DNA of 64,000 nt from positions 22,570,134 to 22,634,133 of the forward strand of contig OU452203.1 in the NCBI GenBank assembly GCA_911728435.2, given 5' to 3'. The position numbers were made by a program, and so were the translations under genes. Each line of letters starts with the position of its first letter. The first letter of the stretch is position 1. A model generated the notes under the pieces. It did no database searches. It worked only from the letters and a program-made list of their open reading frames with translations, and was not told the DNA's origin. Positions 1 to 12,015 of this stretch are shown piece by piece. Source of the DNA: Apoderus coryli. Lineage: Eukaryota; Arthropoda; Insecta; Coleoptera; Attelabidae.

Positions 1-1410
1 ACATCATAACCCAACGTGTTTGACGTTTAGTTTTTTTAAAATTTACATTAAAATTATGCCTTTTTTCAAAAAACACCATAGAAACGAATTTTGAGCGAAC
101 TCAATTCTACAACAATGTGCGTAATAGCAAGTATAATACAGGGCCTAGTTGCAAAGTTATTAACAAGAGAATCATGTGTGGAAGTCCCAACCGGATTATA
201 TAAACTTTGTTCATGTTTTTGTACATTCTCACTTGGAAAAATTTTCTCAGGTGCAGTTTGGTATACCCTGTATTTATTGTTTTTTTAAGAGTGTTTTGAA
301 TGGCAAATTAGATCGAGATTGCTCGGTACCGTTGTTTGGAAAATTTAATCAAAAATAGTGTTTGTTTTTCGTCAATTCTGTTGCGTTTCGTTTAATTTAA
401 AGTCTCATCAATACCAAAACTAAATGAATTTGACTGTTATTGCGTTTAGAGAAGCAGTTTAATATCCGGAGAATGTCTCTTGTAGGCTCCGGCTCCCGCT
501 TTCGACTCTATTGTGTATTCCAATCTCGCGCGCGCGGCCTTTTCAGGGTTAAGCGCCATTAATCACCCCTTGAGGGTTGCCGTGAATGTATATATACCAC
601 GGAAAAGTCATTGTGTTGTATCAAACTATCAAAGCGTTTCGCAACAATAGCCTTATATCCGACCCACCCCCCAGAAAGCTTGCACTCCCTCTATCCATGG
701 ATTTCCTTTCGTTTACGGGGTGGAAAGAGCCACCCCCTATATACTTGTACCCCAGAAAGCATAACGCTTCAATGAACAGCCGGGCGGCCTTTTACCAAAT
801 TTCTACAAAACCGAAAACTCTTACAATACAGAGTGTCAAAGAAATATTTCATGTTTAAATGAAAATCTAAAATCAATGTTGACATATACCCTTAATATAA
901 TTAATTATATACTTTAGAAATTTTTTAAAACACTCGTATTATCTCAAATAAGATAGCTAACATTATTATTATTACTAAAGTGTAAATGGCTGGTAGTTAT
1001 GCGGTATTCTTAAAAGGTCTTTTGCATATTTTATCAAATTTGTATCGTGTCGCGAATAAATTTTTTATTTCATAAATATAAGACCACACATAAAGCTTTT
1101 TCTGGACATACAAAATGTATATAAAACCTCGACAAATTATGTATAATATCATACCTATAAAACCAGTGAGAGGCAAAGCACAATGAAGCATAGGTAGGTA
1201 TAAATAAGAACACGAATATTCAGTTGCTAAGCTATGTAAAAGAGGTATTACAGGCCCTAAAATTGTTCTTTGAGGCGCACCAATTATAAATACATTCAAC
1301 CTATTAAAGATAATATTTTTCATTACGCTATATTTAATTAAACTACTGTCTTATCGACGAAAATCCTGTTTTTAATAACTTAAAATTGAATTTCTTTCTT
1401 TATGCAACAA
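1..1410. other. Intergenic, no gene seen
   Basis: AT-rich with one conspicuously GC-rich patch at 480-600 (CG-rich run near 527-540) followed by TATATATA at 589-596. The patch could be promoter-like or part of an old element; no conserved coding sequence is visible. Confidence 0.5.
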
Positions 1411-1439
1411 GTTTCGGCGTTAGTTAAAGCCATCTTCAG
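1411..1439 (-). ncRNA. Hammerhead-like core 1
   Basis: On the minus strand CTGAAGA (1439-1433), TGG, a loop closed by GGC/GCC and then GAAAC (1415-1411). The hairpin is weak (3 bp). Such cores are known from Penelope-like retroelements. Stems I and III were not established, so ribozyme activity is unproven. Confidence 0.35.
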
Positions 1440-1756
1440 TAAATTATAATCACTTAACTAAAAATAATAATTTTAATGGCAATTTTAAATATTTCTTGCA
1501 TTTACTTTTTCTTATTTTTATAGTTTTTCAATTATTTTTAGTTTTGATTTATCATCAGTCGGTGCATGAGATGAATTTATTGATTTATTCCATTTAAATA
1601 TACAGGGTGTTTTAAAAAACGCGGCATTAGGATGAATGTGCTGGTTCTCGACCGCTTAACAGGATTTTTGACCAATTGCCAACGCAAGGAACACTTGGGG
1701 CATGTGGTGACATGTTGTTCCTGAAACCAGTCAAGCTACTGGAGTTCATAAGATTT

Positions 1757-2038
1757 TTAGAACTTGAGACACCGACCGCTCAAGTAACTCAAGACAGTGG
1801 GACACAAAAGACCATCATGTCGCAATGTATCAGACACCTGTAATTTTAATCTTAATCTTACCCGCTCTAGCTCCTCTGTAGGATCTGAATAACTAAAACC
1901 ATCCATGAACGATGACGTGTATGTAGCACCATAGTAGTCAGATGGGTACCTGTCTAATAGCATCAGCGTTGCTATTTTTTTAGAGGTTGTGGTATTGTTA
2001 TTGATCTCCAGATACTTTCTTCGGAGTTTTTTGAGCAT
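1757..2038 (-). other. Unrecognised open frame, 93 codons
   Basis: A Met-initiated minus-strand frame with a mixed composition (Leu/Arg/Tyr/Ser) not typical of random AT-rich DNA. It lies between the terminus and the transposase fragment of a decayed pogo-like element, so it could be C-terminal transposase sequence too diverged to recognise, or chance. No function is proposed. Confidence 0.2.
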
Positions 2039-2145
2039 TTCTAGAAAAATTTAGCCAACATTTAAAAATATATTTTATAAAAAACACAAAAAAAGGAAAT
2101 ACCTACGTACTTATAAGTATAAGAAAAAGTCACGAAAAGCATCAT

Positions 2146-2463
2146 TTATTTATAAAAAAAAAGGAAATATATGTAGGTACCTACTTTAAGTAGGTATAAA
2201 CAATTTTGAAATCCTTGGGAACCTAAGACTGTGCCTGATTTGGGACAAATAGCAAAGCCTGATTCATCTCCAGTGAAGATTCTCGTAGGGTTTTCAAGAT
2301 TCGAGTTTTGATATTTGATAGTTAAGTTAATACGTTTATTAGAGGCCCTAAAATTGATCCTTGGGACGCCCCAATTACTAATAGAGTAAAGCTTATTATG
2401 AATATTATTTTTGCCAACAAAGCTTGTTATCAATTCATGCTCAACTAGGTATACAATATACAA
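2146..2463 (-). pseudogene. pogo/Tigger-like transposase fragment
   Basis: A minus-strand open frame whose middle reads RIFTGDESGFAICPKSG followed by TVLGSQGFQ, clearly the same protein block as RVFNGDESGFALCPKSG in the element at 7807-9690. This region contains the first catalytic Asp of the DDE domain (GDESGF). Flanking residues do not match, and the helix-turn-helix part and the remaining catalytic residues are absent, so this is a fragment. It lies in the decayed element starting at 1630. Confidence 0.6.
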
Positions 2464-2497
2464 AAATATTTAATGTTTACAATAAACAATAATTAGC

Positions 2498-3528
2498 GGA
2501 GATTTGGCAACCCTGTTGTTGCAATCTGGCAACTGACAGCTCTATCGTAAATTTGGACATTTTTGAGGTTATACGTACTCAGAACGTTTTGACATACGAG
2601 CGATATTTGTGTTGTTTACAGTAACTTAAAAGATTCATCTCGGCCCAAAAATGGAATTAAATCATGAACATTTTCGTGCGATTATTTTTTACAACTTTCG
2701 ACTTGGATTAACTCAGCAACAGTGCATGGATGAACTTAATTCAATTTTTGGCGATGAAGCTCCATCAAGGACCAGTGTTTATCGATGATATGGTGAATTC
2801 AATCGTGGTCGTAGTTTACTCCAAGACGAATTTCGTGAAGGTCGTCCAAAATCAGTTGTTGTTCTGAAAACCATTGCGCGAACTGATATTGCAAGATCGT
2901 CATGTGACCTATCAAGAGATTGAGACAACCTTAGGCATTAGTTGAACCAGCATACATTCAATATTGCATAAACAATTAACTGCCAACAAAATTTGTTCGC
3001 GTTGGATCCCACACAATTTGTCAATCGCTCAAAAAAAGGCTCGTGTCGATTGGTCGAAAGAAATGCTCAAATTCAACAAAAGTTGTTCTCGCACGAAGCA
3101 CTTCCAAGCAAATGGTAGCCTGTTTTTTCGGAAAAACGGGACATGTCGCAACCGTACCACTAGAACAACGCAGAACAGTCAATTCTGAGTGGTGCACGAC
3201 CATTTGTTTGCCAGTTGTCTTCCAAGAAATCAGGAAAACCAACCGCCGAAGACGATCGATTTGATGAGTCATCCGCCGTATAGTCCTGACTTGGCACCGA
3301 ATGACTTCTTTTTACTCCCGTACGTAAAAAACAAACCGAGAGGTCAGCATTTTTCGACACCTGAAGAAGCGGTAGCTGCATCTTTGGAGATACCTCAATC
3401 AGAGTGGCAAAAGTGCTTCGACAATTGGTTCAATCGCATGCAAAAGTGTATAGATCTTCATGGGGAATATTTTGAAAAACAATAAAGTGATTTTAATTTG
3501 TTTATAAATATAAAAGGCAACTCTCGTA
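2498..3528 (+). mobile_element. mariner element, copy A (defective)
   Basis: About 86-90 percent similar by eye to copies B and C. The subterminal GGCAACCCTG and the CTGGCAACTGACAGC block are present at the left, but the outermost left inverted repeat is missing; the right end keeps AAATATAAAAGGCAAC at 3506-3521. The element carries a broken transposase gene. Confidence 0.85.
2651..3485 (+). pseudogene. mariner transposase, copy A
   Basis: Starts MELNHEHFRAIIF (HTH DNA-binding region) and ends HGEYFEKQ, the family C-terminus. Signature SRWIPHNLS matches the mariner WVPHEL linker and SHPPYSPDLAPNDFF contains the third Asp of the DD34D triad. Breaks: a premature TGA replaces the Trp codon in VYRWYG (about 2789), a short deletion after KTI shifts the frame (about 2872), and a deletion around 3070-3080 removes the region with the first catalytic Asp. 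It is about 200 bases shorter than an intact mariner gene. Not functional. Confidence 0.85.
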
Positions 3529-6428
3529 GTAACTATATAGCAAAGCTTATGAATATTATCTAGATTGCTAAACTAAATAGGTAGGTATGCCTTGCTACCT
3601 AATAATAGGCTAACTATTAGGTACCTACCTAAGTAGTTAAGACAACTAATTTTTTACAATAAAGGCTTAGTGTTTTTCTATACTAGTTTCGATATTATAA
3701 ATACCTTCAAGTCTGTTTAGACTATGCAGCTGTTATTATGTTGTATATAGCAAAAATTCAAGTACATAAGCAGTAAAGAACGTTGTTATATACATTATGA
3801 ACATGCCTTTCACACTAAACACTGACATACACTGTGTATAGTAGAACAAGGATGGATGTATCGAAAATAGCATGATGTATATATACACGCGTAAATATGG
3901 ACTCTAAACTAACGTTATCCCTTTCTACTTCATACCAATATGCATTGTGTGTTTCTTTTCTAACAAACTTGCACAGTTAGAGACTTGATGCTATAACGCT
4001 GACAAGCGTGAGTGATATTAACAATTCATTTCGTCCAATAGCGACGTGCGAGATCCATTATTCGGTACCTTTCAAGATTTACTATTAAAAATGTTAGTAC
4101 TAGTTGTTTGTTCTTAGTGTTATAGTGTCTAATTTGTGCCTAAATAATAATAATAATTGTGTATATCATCATCACAGGGGTAGTTTCATAATATAGTTGT
4201 CAAGTGACGTATTAATTAATTTGATGTCGGGTGATTTGAATTTATAATTTAGCGTGAAATTGTATTCAACAAAGTAGAATGGGGTTGAAATATCGTGAGG
4301 TATGGATGTTTGTTTATTTTTTACTGCTTACTTAAATTTTTAAGCTTTTTGATTTTACTAATTTCGCTCAAAGCTACTTAAATCAATAAATTAGCATTTT
4401 TTTACCCTTTAGATCCAGAGGTGTTATTTTTTTTTTTAGAAACCTAGTCCTTAAAATTTATTTTTTAGTAAAACACTTACAATTTTGTTTATTTTTGTGG
4501 AATAATTATAAATAAATAAAATATATGTTATCAAGGGCTAAATTTCGTCAAATTAGAGCTAATAAAAAAATAATTATTAATAAATATAGAAAATAACTTA
4601 ATTTTCAGTAGCTTTTTGTCAGTGAGTTGTAGAGAATTTAGAGAAAAAATCGGCGCCACCCAAGTTTATTGACAGACAAATATCTATCTAATTTAACTAC
4701 TTACAATTATTTAGGAAACATTATTGACAAATTAAAGAATATGACACATTTAATATAATAAGTATATATACCTAGGTACGACCTACATACGTCCAACTTG
4801 CTGTAGGAATTCTCATTTGTAAAATTTAAATTAAATTTAACCAAATTTTTTGTTTTTTAATTTCGGAATGTTCATGTATACTTATTTGTTCCTATAAAAA
4901 TACTACCCAATCTCCTGTTGGTGGCTAAAGTTAAATGTATTAAGAAAAAATAGGTTCCTACTACAAAAAAAAACCGCCTCAAATAGAAATATAGGATGCC
5001 CAAATAAATTAAATTTGTTAGCAATTTAAATAAAACGCTACAGTAAAGTTTATTATTATAATAACTACCTACCCTGTTAAGTGAATTTAACCCTTGTTTC
5101 AATTCACTATTTTAGAACCAAAAACATTTTAAAATAAAATAAGATACCGAGGGAGACACATTGTGTTGTATAGGTACCTATAATGTTAACAAGCTAAATT
5201 ATATAAAATGCTATCTAAAAACATTATGTAGGTACATATATCATTACTATTAAATGATCCATTTCTACATACCTACAGTTTGTGAGACTTAATGCTTAAG
5301 CATTTAACATATTACTATTATTATTATTTTTGAAAACAAGGGCAAATTATATTTTAATTGGTAGCTATATTACATTTTGGTAAACTATACTTATTTTTAA
5401 TAGTAGTACTTAGTCATTTTTTTGCCCGTTTGTGTACCTATTCTCGTCAAATTTGTCTCAAACAATAAGTACCTACACTGCAAAATTACATAACACAACG
5501 TTAAGTCATGTAAATAGGTATATACAGAACGTTATGGAACGCCGAAAATTACATTACATAAATAGCTAACTGTGTAAATATACGCAACATGTTAAGTTAA
5601 TACTTTTAATGTGGCTGTTTGATATTGGCCTTGACCAACAGGTATTTAGCCATGTTCCTCATGTTTAGGTTATGGAATTTTACACAAAAATTAATTTATT
5701 TAGCGCTTTTACAGTTTAAATTTAGTTTGTAAATTTCATTTTACTGAAAAATTACCTATATACGACTACCTATGTCCACAAAACTAGGAAAATTGAAGAA
5801 AACATCATCATGAATCAACTAAGATTTCACCCCAATCTATAAATCACCCTGTATATTAGAAGAAGAAGATTAATTGTAATTTTTTAAGTGGTAGGAAGTT
5901 GTACAATTCCTCATAACTCACCCTGTGTAAGTATTGATAGTTTACAAAACATACAGGGTGTCATGTGTGTCGTCTGATTCTACTGGCGCTCTTTCGATTC
6001 GAGGGCTTTGAATTCTTTCTCTTTTTGCTAAACAAGTACTGTCACAACTTGGAAAAGATTATGGATCAATTACAATTATTTTACAACCCTAGTCAACCAA
6101 TCAAAAGTGTCCAATCTAGACCACCAAGTAAAACTATTTGTACCTACTAAAAAGTTTTAAAACCATCATTTAGTATCATTTAAAATACTAAAATTTCACT
6201 CACAAACTCGAGCTGGAACCATCTCTGTTTAATCTAGATACCAAATCTACTAACACAGTTCTTACATCTAAAATCTTCATTAACGATCTATTTCTTCATT
6301 TTCTTTCGAAACTACTAGGTTCAACTAAATTAAAATAAAAAAAAACAGGTAGGTATTAGACCACCTGTCAAGTTATTAATCTTCTTTTTATTTAGTTCCA
6401 ATCTTCATACACAGATATTAAGATATCA
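3529..6428. other. Intergenic AT-rich, no gene seen
   Basis: Contains many short GTAC-centred words (TAGGTACCTA and relatives) and transposon-like termini TACAGGGTG at 5953 and CACCCTGTA at 5845. No conserved coding sequence is seen. A mildly less AT-rich stretch at 3990-4070 has no recognisable feature. Confidence 0.5.
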
Positions 6429-6510
6429 GAATTATTGCTGTTATTATACAGGGTGTAACTACGATTTAAATGTGCGTCTATGTATATTATTTATTTTAGT
6501 TTCTATTTAG
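6429..6510 (+). repeat. Direct repeat R1 (pair with 9704-9796)
   Basis: Shares GAATTATTGCTGTTATTAT, TACAGGGTGTA and TACGATTTAAATGTGCGTCT with the copy at 9704-9796; that copy has an additional CTGATTAT and a few insertions. The two copies bracket the mariner B plus pogo-like pair. Confidence 0.8.
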
Positions 6511-6701
6511 AGAGATGATGATTAGTTCGTTAGTTATTAATCTTCATATAATTACACATACGAGGGTTGGCTTTTATATTTCGGGATTTGGCAACCCTGG
6601 TGTTGCTATCTGGCAACTGACAGCGCTATCGTAAAGTTGGACATTTTTGAGGTTATACGTTTTGACATACGAGCGCTATTTGTGTTAAAAGATTCATCTC
6701 G

Positions 6702-7497
6702 ATGGAAGTACATCGTGAAAATTTTCGTGCGATTATTTTTTACAACTTTGGATGTGGATTAACTCAGCAACAGTGCATGGATGAACTTAATTCAATTTTT
6801 GGCGATGAAGCTCCATCAAGGACCAGTGTTTATTGATAGTATGTTGAATTCAATCGTGGTCGTAGTTCACTCCAAGACGAATTTCGTGAAGGTCGTCCAA
6901 AATTAGTTGTTGTTCCGAAAACCATTGATGCTGTGCACGAACTGATATCGCAAGATCGTCATGTGACCTATCAAGTGATTGAGACAACCTTAGGCATTAG
7001 TGGTACCAGCATACATTCAATATTGCATAAACATTTGACTGTCAAAAAAATTTGGTCGCGTTGGATCCCACACAATTTGTCAATAGCTCCAAAAAAGGCT
7101 CGTGTCGATTGGTCGAAAGAAATGCTCAAAAAATACGATCACGGTGCTTCGAAACACGTCTATGACATCGTGACAGGTCAGGAAGGAAAACCAAGCGCCG
7201 AAGACGGATCACTCTTCACCACGACAATGCGAGCTCTCACACATCGGCTCAAACAAAACATCGATTTGATGAGTCATCCGCCGTATAGTCCTGACTTGGC
7301 ACCGAATGACTTCTTTTTATTCCTGTACGTAAAAAACAAACTGACAGGTCAACGTTTTTCGACACCTGAAGAAGCGGTTGCTGCTTTCAGAATGCATGTT
7401 TTGGAGATACCTCAGAGTGGCAAAAGTGCTTCGACAATTGGTTCAAACGCATGCAAAAGTGTATAGATCTTCATGGGGAATATTTTGAAAACAATAA
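6702..7497 (+). pseudogene. mariner transposase, copy B
   Basis: Starts MEVHRENFRAIIF and retains the HTH region, SRWIPHNLS linker, VYDIVTG and SHPPYSPDLAPNDFF with the third catalytic Asp. Two in-frame stops (TGA, TAG) lie near 6834-6840 where RWYG is expected. After VYDIVTG a deletion joins directly to the GKPSAEDGS region, removing the end of the first catalytic block and the whole following segment; a further base loss near 7415-7420 shifts the C-terminus (QSGKSAS instead of QSEWQK). Not functional. Confidence 0.85.
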
Positions 7498-7522
7498 AGT
7501 GATTTTCCATGATTAATATTTG

Positions 7523-7763
7523 TAATCTAATTTTTAAAATATTATGTTAGTCTGTTTGGTCATCGTCCTTTTGTTTAATGTTTATTATTATTTATACAAC
7601 TTTTAGTTTATTGAGGTTTTATGTTTTTTAGCCTGATGATGTGCACATATTGCACGAAACGTTGCAATAGAATTTAAGATTCTTTCATTCAGGCCCAATA
7701 CCCAAGAAAACTTGATAGATTGAAACAAAGTGGGATGATAGTTTGATAATTGATGAATATTTG
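7523..7763 (+). mobile_element. Short insertion with target-site duplication carrying a hammerhead-like core
   Basis: Comparison with mariner copy C shows ~230 extra bases inside copy B, flanked by AATATTTG at 7515-7522 and 7756-7763 (12 bases with one mismatch if extended to GATKAATATTTG). The insert has no coding sequence; it contains the hammerhead-like core at 7633-7660. Size and duplication fit a 5'-truncated retroelement end, plausibly Penelope-like. Confidence 0.65.
7633..7660 (+). ncRNA. Hammerhead-like core 2
   Basis: CTGATGA (7633-7639), a perfect 5-bp hairpin GTGCA/TGCAC with 5-base loop, then GAAAC (7656-7660). This is the exact conserved core of the hammerhead ribozyme with a stable stem II. 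Stem I and III partners were not established. It sits in a retroelement-like insertion. Confidence 0.55.
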
Positions 7764-7806
7764 TTTTTGTTCTCATAATCCCGAAATATAAAAGGCAACC
7801 CTGGTA

Positions 7807-9690
7807 GGGTTAATGCACCGGTTAACCGACCAGCACTAGTTCTCGACCACAATCGGGTTAGAAGTGATATAATAAGAAAAATACACCAAATATTTTATTA
7901 TTTTTGTTTAAATTTGTTCCCGAGCATAGTTGTTCTCAGGGTAGTATTCATGGAAGGGAACCAAACGTCATAAGTTTGGCGCGAAAATCAGTAAATGACC
8001 ACCTGTGTTGAAAGAAGGTTGTGTTCTATTAAAAGTAAAAGAAAGACAAGTTTCGGCTCGCTAGAAAATAGTAAGTAATTTTAATTTTTGGCGAATTATG
8101 AGTATCCTATGATATTTATAATAATGTTTATGGATAAATATATATGTATTTGACGGAAAAACACACATAAATTAATATTTTGTTCGAAAATTGTGGTGGT
8201 CGCAAACTAATTATATAAAAAATTGATTTTTTAGTTCTCGACCAAAATGGTCGAGAATTGGTAGTAGCACTGATTATTTATTTGTTCAAAAATTTAAATT
8301 TTCTTAAAAACTATTTGATATTTCCTGTTTATTCCAATTCATTTTAATACGTATTTTTACTGTATTAGATTGCGACCATCAAATTATATCTAAATTACAT
8401 ATTTTTTGATATTTAATTAATTGGTGGTCGAAAACCAGATATACCAGTTTGTGAGTTTTCGACCGCTTTATTATTTATTGCGAATATGCAGCTCACTTAC
8501 GTTTAGAGTTTTCAACTCAAAATTTTGCGTTCTAGTGGCACCTACGAGTAAAAAGTTAAAAGAAGTTAATCGTACAGCTAAAAAAACGAAAGTCCAAAGG
8601 AAGATGTATACCTACTTAGTTATAACGAAGAAAATTTAAAAACGGCTTTACATGAAATCAGAGAAAATAAAATAAAAATAAGAGAAGCCTCCAGACGTTT
8701 CAACGTTCCGAAGACTACATTTATTGATAGGCTCAAAGGAAGAGTGCCAGACATATTAAGAAAGCCTGGACCACCCCCTCTGTTAACTGTCGAGGGAGAG
8801 GATCGCATAAAATCCTGGGTAATTAATCTGGCCGAAGTGTGGATTTCCGATAACAAAAACCATGCTGTTGGATACTGTTAAAAAAATTGCTGCGAACACT
8901 AACACAACCTTATTTAAAAATGGTTTACCAACCCAAACTTGGTATTTGAATTTTTTAAGGAGAAATCCTGAAATTAGTCTTAGAACAGCCGAAAGCATTA
9001 ATAAAGCAAGAGCAGTAGTTACAGAAGAATCGATTCGAAAATGGTTTAAAGAACTAATAGAGTTTGTAACTGATAACGATTTAAACGATTTATTTCAAGA
9101 TCCTAGAAGGGTATTCAACGGCGATGAGTCCGGTTTCGCGCTTTGTCCAAAATCGGGAAAAGTTTTGGGACCGAAGGGTTTCAAAGATATTTATACTAGG
9201 AAAGGAAAAAGAAAACGTCACTGTATTGGTGGTGGTAAGTCTCACCTCACTATGGCGACAAGTCAGTGGTGCGATGAAAATCAAATCATTTTGGACATTA
9301 TTTTGTAGCAATCAACATAGTACATACGTATATTATAAGACAAACAATTATTATATTATTCGGACGTTGAATGCTTGTTTTATTTATTCATCTAAATATG
9401 TTAGAGATTATTTATTTATATGCGGGCTTTGGTGGTCGAAAACTGAGATTAAACGGTCGAGAATTTAGCGGGATGGTCGAGAATAGGTGATTATGTACTT
9501 TTTTGCTATTTACAAGATTTTTAATAGTTAGGTAATTAATAAATTTAAAAAACAATATATTATGTTTTTTAATATATAACAAAGATACATCAACCACTAA
9601 AATTGATTAGAAATTTAATATTTTTCGTTAAAAAAAGCTTGTCCAAACTTAAATATTTAGTTAACTGGTCGAGAACCGGTGCATTTACCC
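7807..9690 (+). mobile_element. pogo/Tigger-like DNA transposon with intact ends
   Basis: Terminal inverted repeats of 17 bp with one mismatch (left GGGTTAATGCACCGGTT, right complement GGGTAAATGCACCGGTT) flanked by TA at 7805-7806 and 9691-9692. Many subterminal copies of GGTCGAGAA or its complement TTCTCGACC (for example near 7844, 8235, 8422, 9430, 9455, 9470, 9668) look like transposase-binding sites. The transposase gene is frameshifted. Confidence 0.85.
8533..9311 (+). pseudogene. pogo/Tigger-like transposase (pipsqueak-type HTH plus DDE), frameshifted
   Basis: N-terminal part (from about 8620) reads ENLKTALHEI, then REASRRFNVPKTTFIDRLKG, a pipsqueak-type helix-turn-helix. An extra base near 8838 shifts the frame; the protein resumes as MLLDTVKKIAANTNT and continues through FLRRNPEISLRTAESINKAR to RVFNGDESGFALCPKSG, the start of the DDE endonuclease domain with its first Asp. 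Near 9200 a second shift separates YTRKGKRK from KENVTVLVVV in the +1 frame, and the remainder of the catalytic domain is missing. GTAAGT at 9235 could be a chance donor. Moves the element by cut-and-paste when intact; this copy is dead. Confidence 0.75.
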
Positions 9691-9703
9691 TATATTAATA
9701 TGG

Positions 9704-9796
9704 GAATTATTGCTGTTATTATCTGATTATACAGGGTGTAGCTACGATTTAAATGTGCGTCTCTGTATGTATATTGTTTATTTGAATTTCTATTTA
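9704..9796 (+). repeat. Direct repeat R2 (pair with 6429-6510)
   Basis: Second copy of the sequence described at 6429-6510, immediately right of the pogo-like element. Confidence 0.8.
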
Positions 9797-12015
9797 GGTA
9801 AATGACGATTTGCATAATTGGTAACTAATTTATACAGTTAAGACCGATGAGAGAATTAATTAAATGTTAATTATAGCAGCAATTAAATGTTCTATATTAT
9901 GTATAACGGATGTTATGTGTTTAAGATAATATATTATAAATGAAAATTTAATTTATTATAATACAGATTATTTACACTATATAGAAAGTTGAGAAGAATT
10001 TTATTTTGTAGACCACACGTAGAGGTAGGTACCGTTTGAAAAAAATATTTTTTATTTTGGATTTATTTATCTCTGCGCCTAAAAATTCCTATATCTCTGT
10101 AAATGTGAATTTGACTGGAAAGTCAGGCCTGAAACTCGTTTTATATTTCGGCGCGTCCTGTCCGCTTCCCGGAAACTGTAAACATGCCAAAATTGGAATT
10201 TATCCCAAAGGAAGTATGCATAGTGCTATATAGGTATGCAAAACACACTGTCGGCACAATTCTCTATATGAAATTAAAAAAGTAAAATAAAATAGGTACC
10301 CATTTGATACTTATACCTACAAGAAGGCAAAAAAACATCATTATATTTTTCAGATCCTATAAATAATAAAATTTTTCAAGGCCGTCAAAATAAGCATTTC
10401 TTTCAATGATGATTCCTTGCATTTGCCTAAAGACTTGCTCTTAGTGTTGCCAAAAATGTATCGATATTATTCGATTTCGATCTGACAAATATTACACATT
10501 GTTTAAATTAGAGCAATATGATTTGAATGTTTAAAGAACATTTTTTCTAGAGTTCTGAAAAAATCTCCACTTTAATTGCAGAACGTTGCTAACAAAGTTT
10601 TAATTTACAATTTTTGCTAAGCTTGTTAACAAAATAATAATAAAAAAAAAACAGTTTTTCCTTTTTGTGTTTTTTAAAAATTTGATTGAAGCGTTTTATT
10701 GTAGTGATTTTATTTTAATTAATTAATTTGAAAATTATAATTTTTAATAGTCGAAATTATGTACGTAGGGGGACACTACAGGTCAGGTTTGCGACAATTT
10801 AAATCAACTGATTTTTTCAATTTTTATAAATATAAATAAATTTGAGCAGTTTTTAACCAAGAAGCATTATTTCTATAAAAATATCAATAAGTCGTACCTA
10901 TTTAAATTTGAATTGCAATAAATGACATTTTCCCGCTGTCTATGGATTTTTATGGCTATATCTCTGCACTGTTATTAAACAGCATTTTCAATATCTAGGC
11001 GATATTATTTATGAGTCCGACAGCGTTTTATCGTTTATATAATAGGTACCTACATGTTGAAATTTTGTATTAAATGATAAGTATAGAAAATATTTTGAAC
11101 GTAAATTATGTTAAATTCAATATAGGTATAGTTTTCCTAGATTGCATGCTGTAAAACTATGGAAGTACTGTATGTATAGCTTTCAATTTAATCCGGACCT
11201 GCATACTTATGAGTACTAATTATTATTATAAAGAAAAATTAAATATTAAACAAGAGTTTTGCATAATTTGCAGATTTTTATTTAATTACACTTTCAATTT
11301 GAAATTTAAATTTTGAGAGTTACCTATCTCTATATCAAGCAACCTAATTAGAACCTACAGGTTGGTCCGAAATACCTATCGCATGGCTCAGATCAAATGA
11401 AAGGTTTAAGGTTTTCTCGATTTAATTTAACAATAAAAAATCCAGGGCCGTATTAAAGAAAACGAAGTTGATGATGGTTTTTTCGAAAACGAAACATCCT
11501 AGTGAAAATTTGTAAACGCTATATTGTTGTCCTCAAAAAATTACAACCAGAAAGTGCTTTTCATTTTTTTATACCTGTAAAAATAATGTCAGAAATAAAT
11601 AAAAACTAAAATCGGGAACGAAGTTGATGATGGTTTTTCGAAAACGAAACGCCATAGCCAAAATTTGTGAACGCTGTCTTATTCTGCTAGAAAAGTAACA
11701 ATGAGAAAGTTCTTTTTATTTTTTTATATCTCTAAAAATAATGTCAGAAATAAAGATAAACTAAAATCACAAAAAATTGTTTTTTCAAAAATTCTGGAAA
11801 ACGGCTAAAGTTAGTTTAATTTTGAAAACACCATTTAAAAGTTGTTTAAATTGTAACTTTTCTCTTGTACCTCCTACCGTTTTCAAGATTCCAATGCTAT
11901 CTCAGTATTATTTAGGACACAGTGTATATATAAAAGAAATCTACTCAACACTGTATAATATAAATATAGAAAAGTGAAATAAACTAATATTGTTTCCGAA
12001 CTGAAAAAAAAAATG
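9797..12015. other. Intergenic AT-rich; ~156-bp tandem duplication at 11459-11770
   Basis: No coding sequence. At 11459-11770 two adjacent copies share AACGAAGTTGATGATGG, TCGAAAACGAAAC and ATAATGTCAGAAATAAA with a period of about 156 bases. Confidence 0.65.

Larger units (their letters stand above)
1630..2463 (-). mobile_element. Decayed pogo/Tigger-like element
   Basis: Begins with TA at 1628-1629 and a terminus that matches, with about five changes, the 3' terminus of the element at 7807-9690, including GGTTCTCGACC. The matching terminus plus the minus-strand transposase fragment at 2146-2463 give a consistent minus orientation. The other terminus was not found. Confidence 0.5.
6561..7804 (+). 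mobile_element. mariner element, copy B, with nested insertion
   Basis: Terminal inverted repeats of about 27 bp (left GAGGGTTGGCTTTTATATTT, right complement CAGGGTTGCCTTTTATATTT) flanked by TA at 6559-6560 and 7805-7806, the mariner target duplication. The transposase is broken, and the 3' part is interrupted by a ~240-bp insertion (7523-7763). Confidence 0.9.

Noticed and set aside
586..858. 90-codon + frame in the CG-richer patch
   Set aside because: No recognisable domain, lies across a TATATATA region and has no sign of splicing or conservation.
997..1323. 108-codon minus-strand frame
   Set aside because: A short GAPQRTILGPV stretch resembles a piece of the 2146-2463 frame, but the rest is random-looking; not supported as a gene.
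1549..1572. CTGATGA (minus) near 1556 as a hammerhead core
   Set aside because: No hairpin and no GAAAC follow it.
6429..9796. LTR retrotransposon with 85-bp LTRs
   Set aside because: No gag, protease, reverse transcriptase, primer-binding site or polypurine tract; the interior is a mariner and a pogo-like element.
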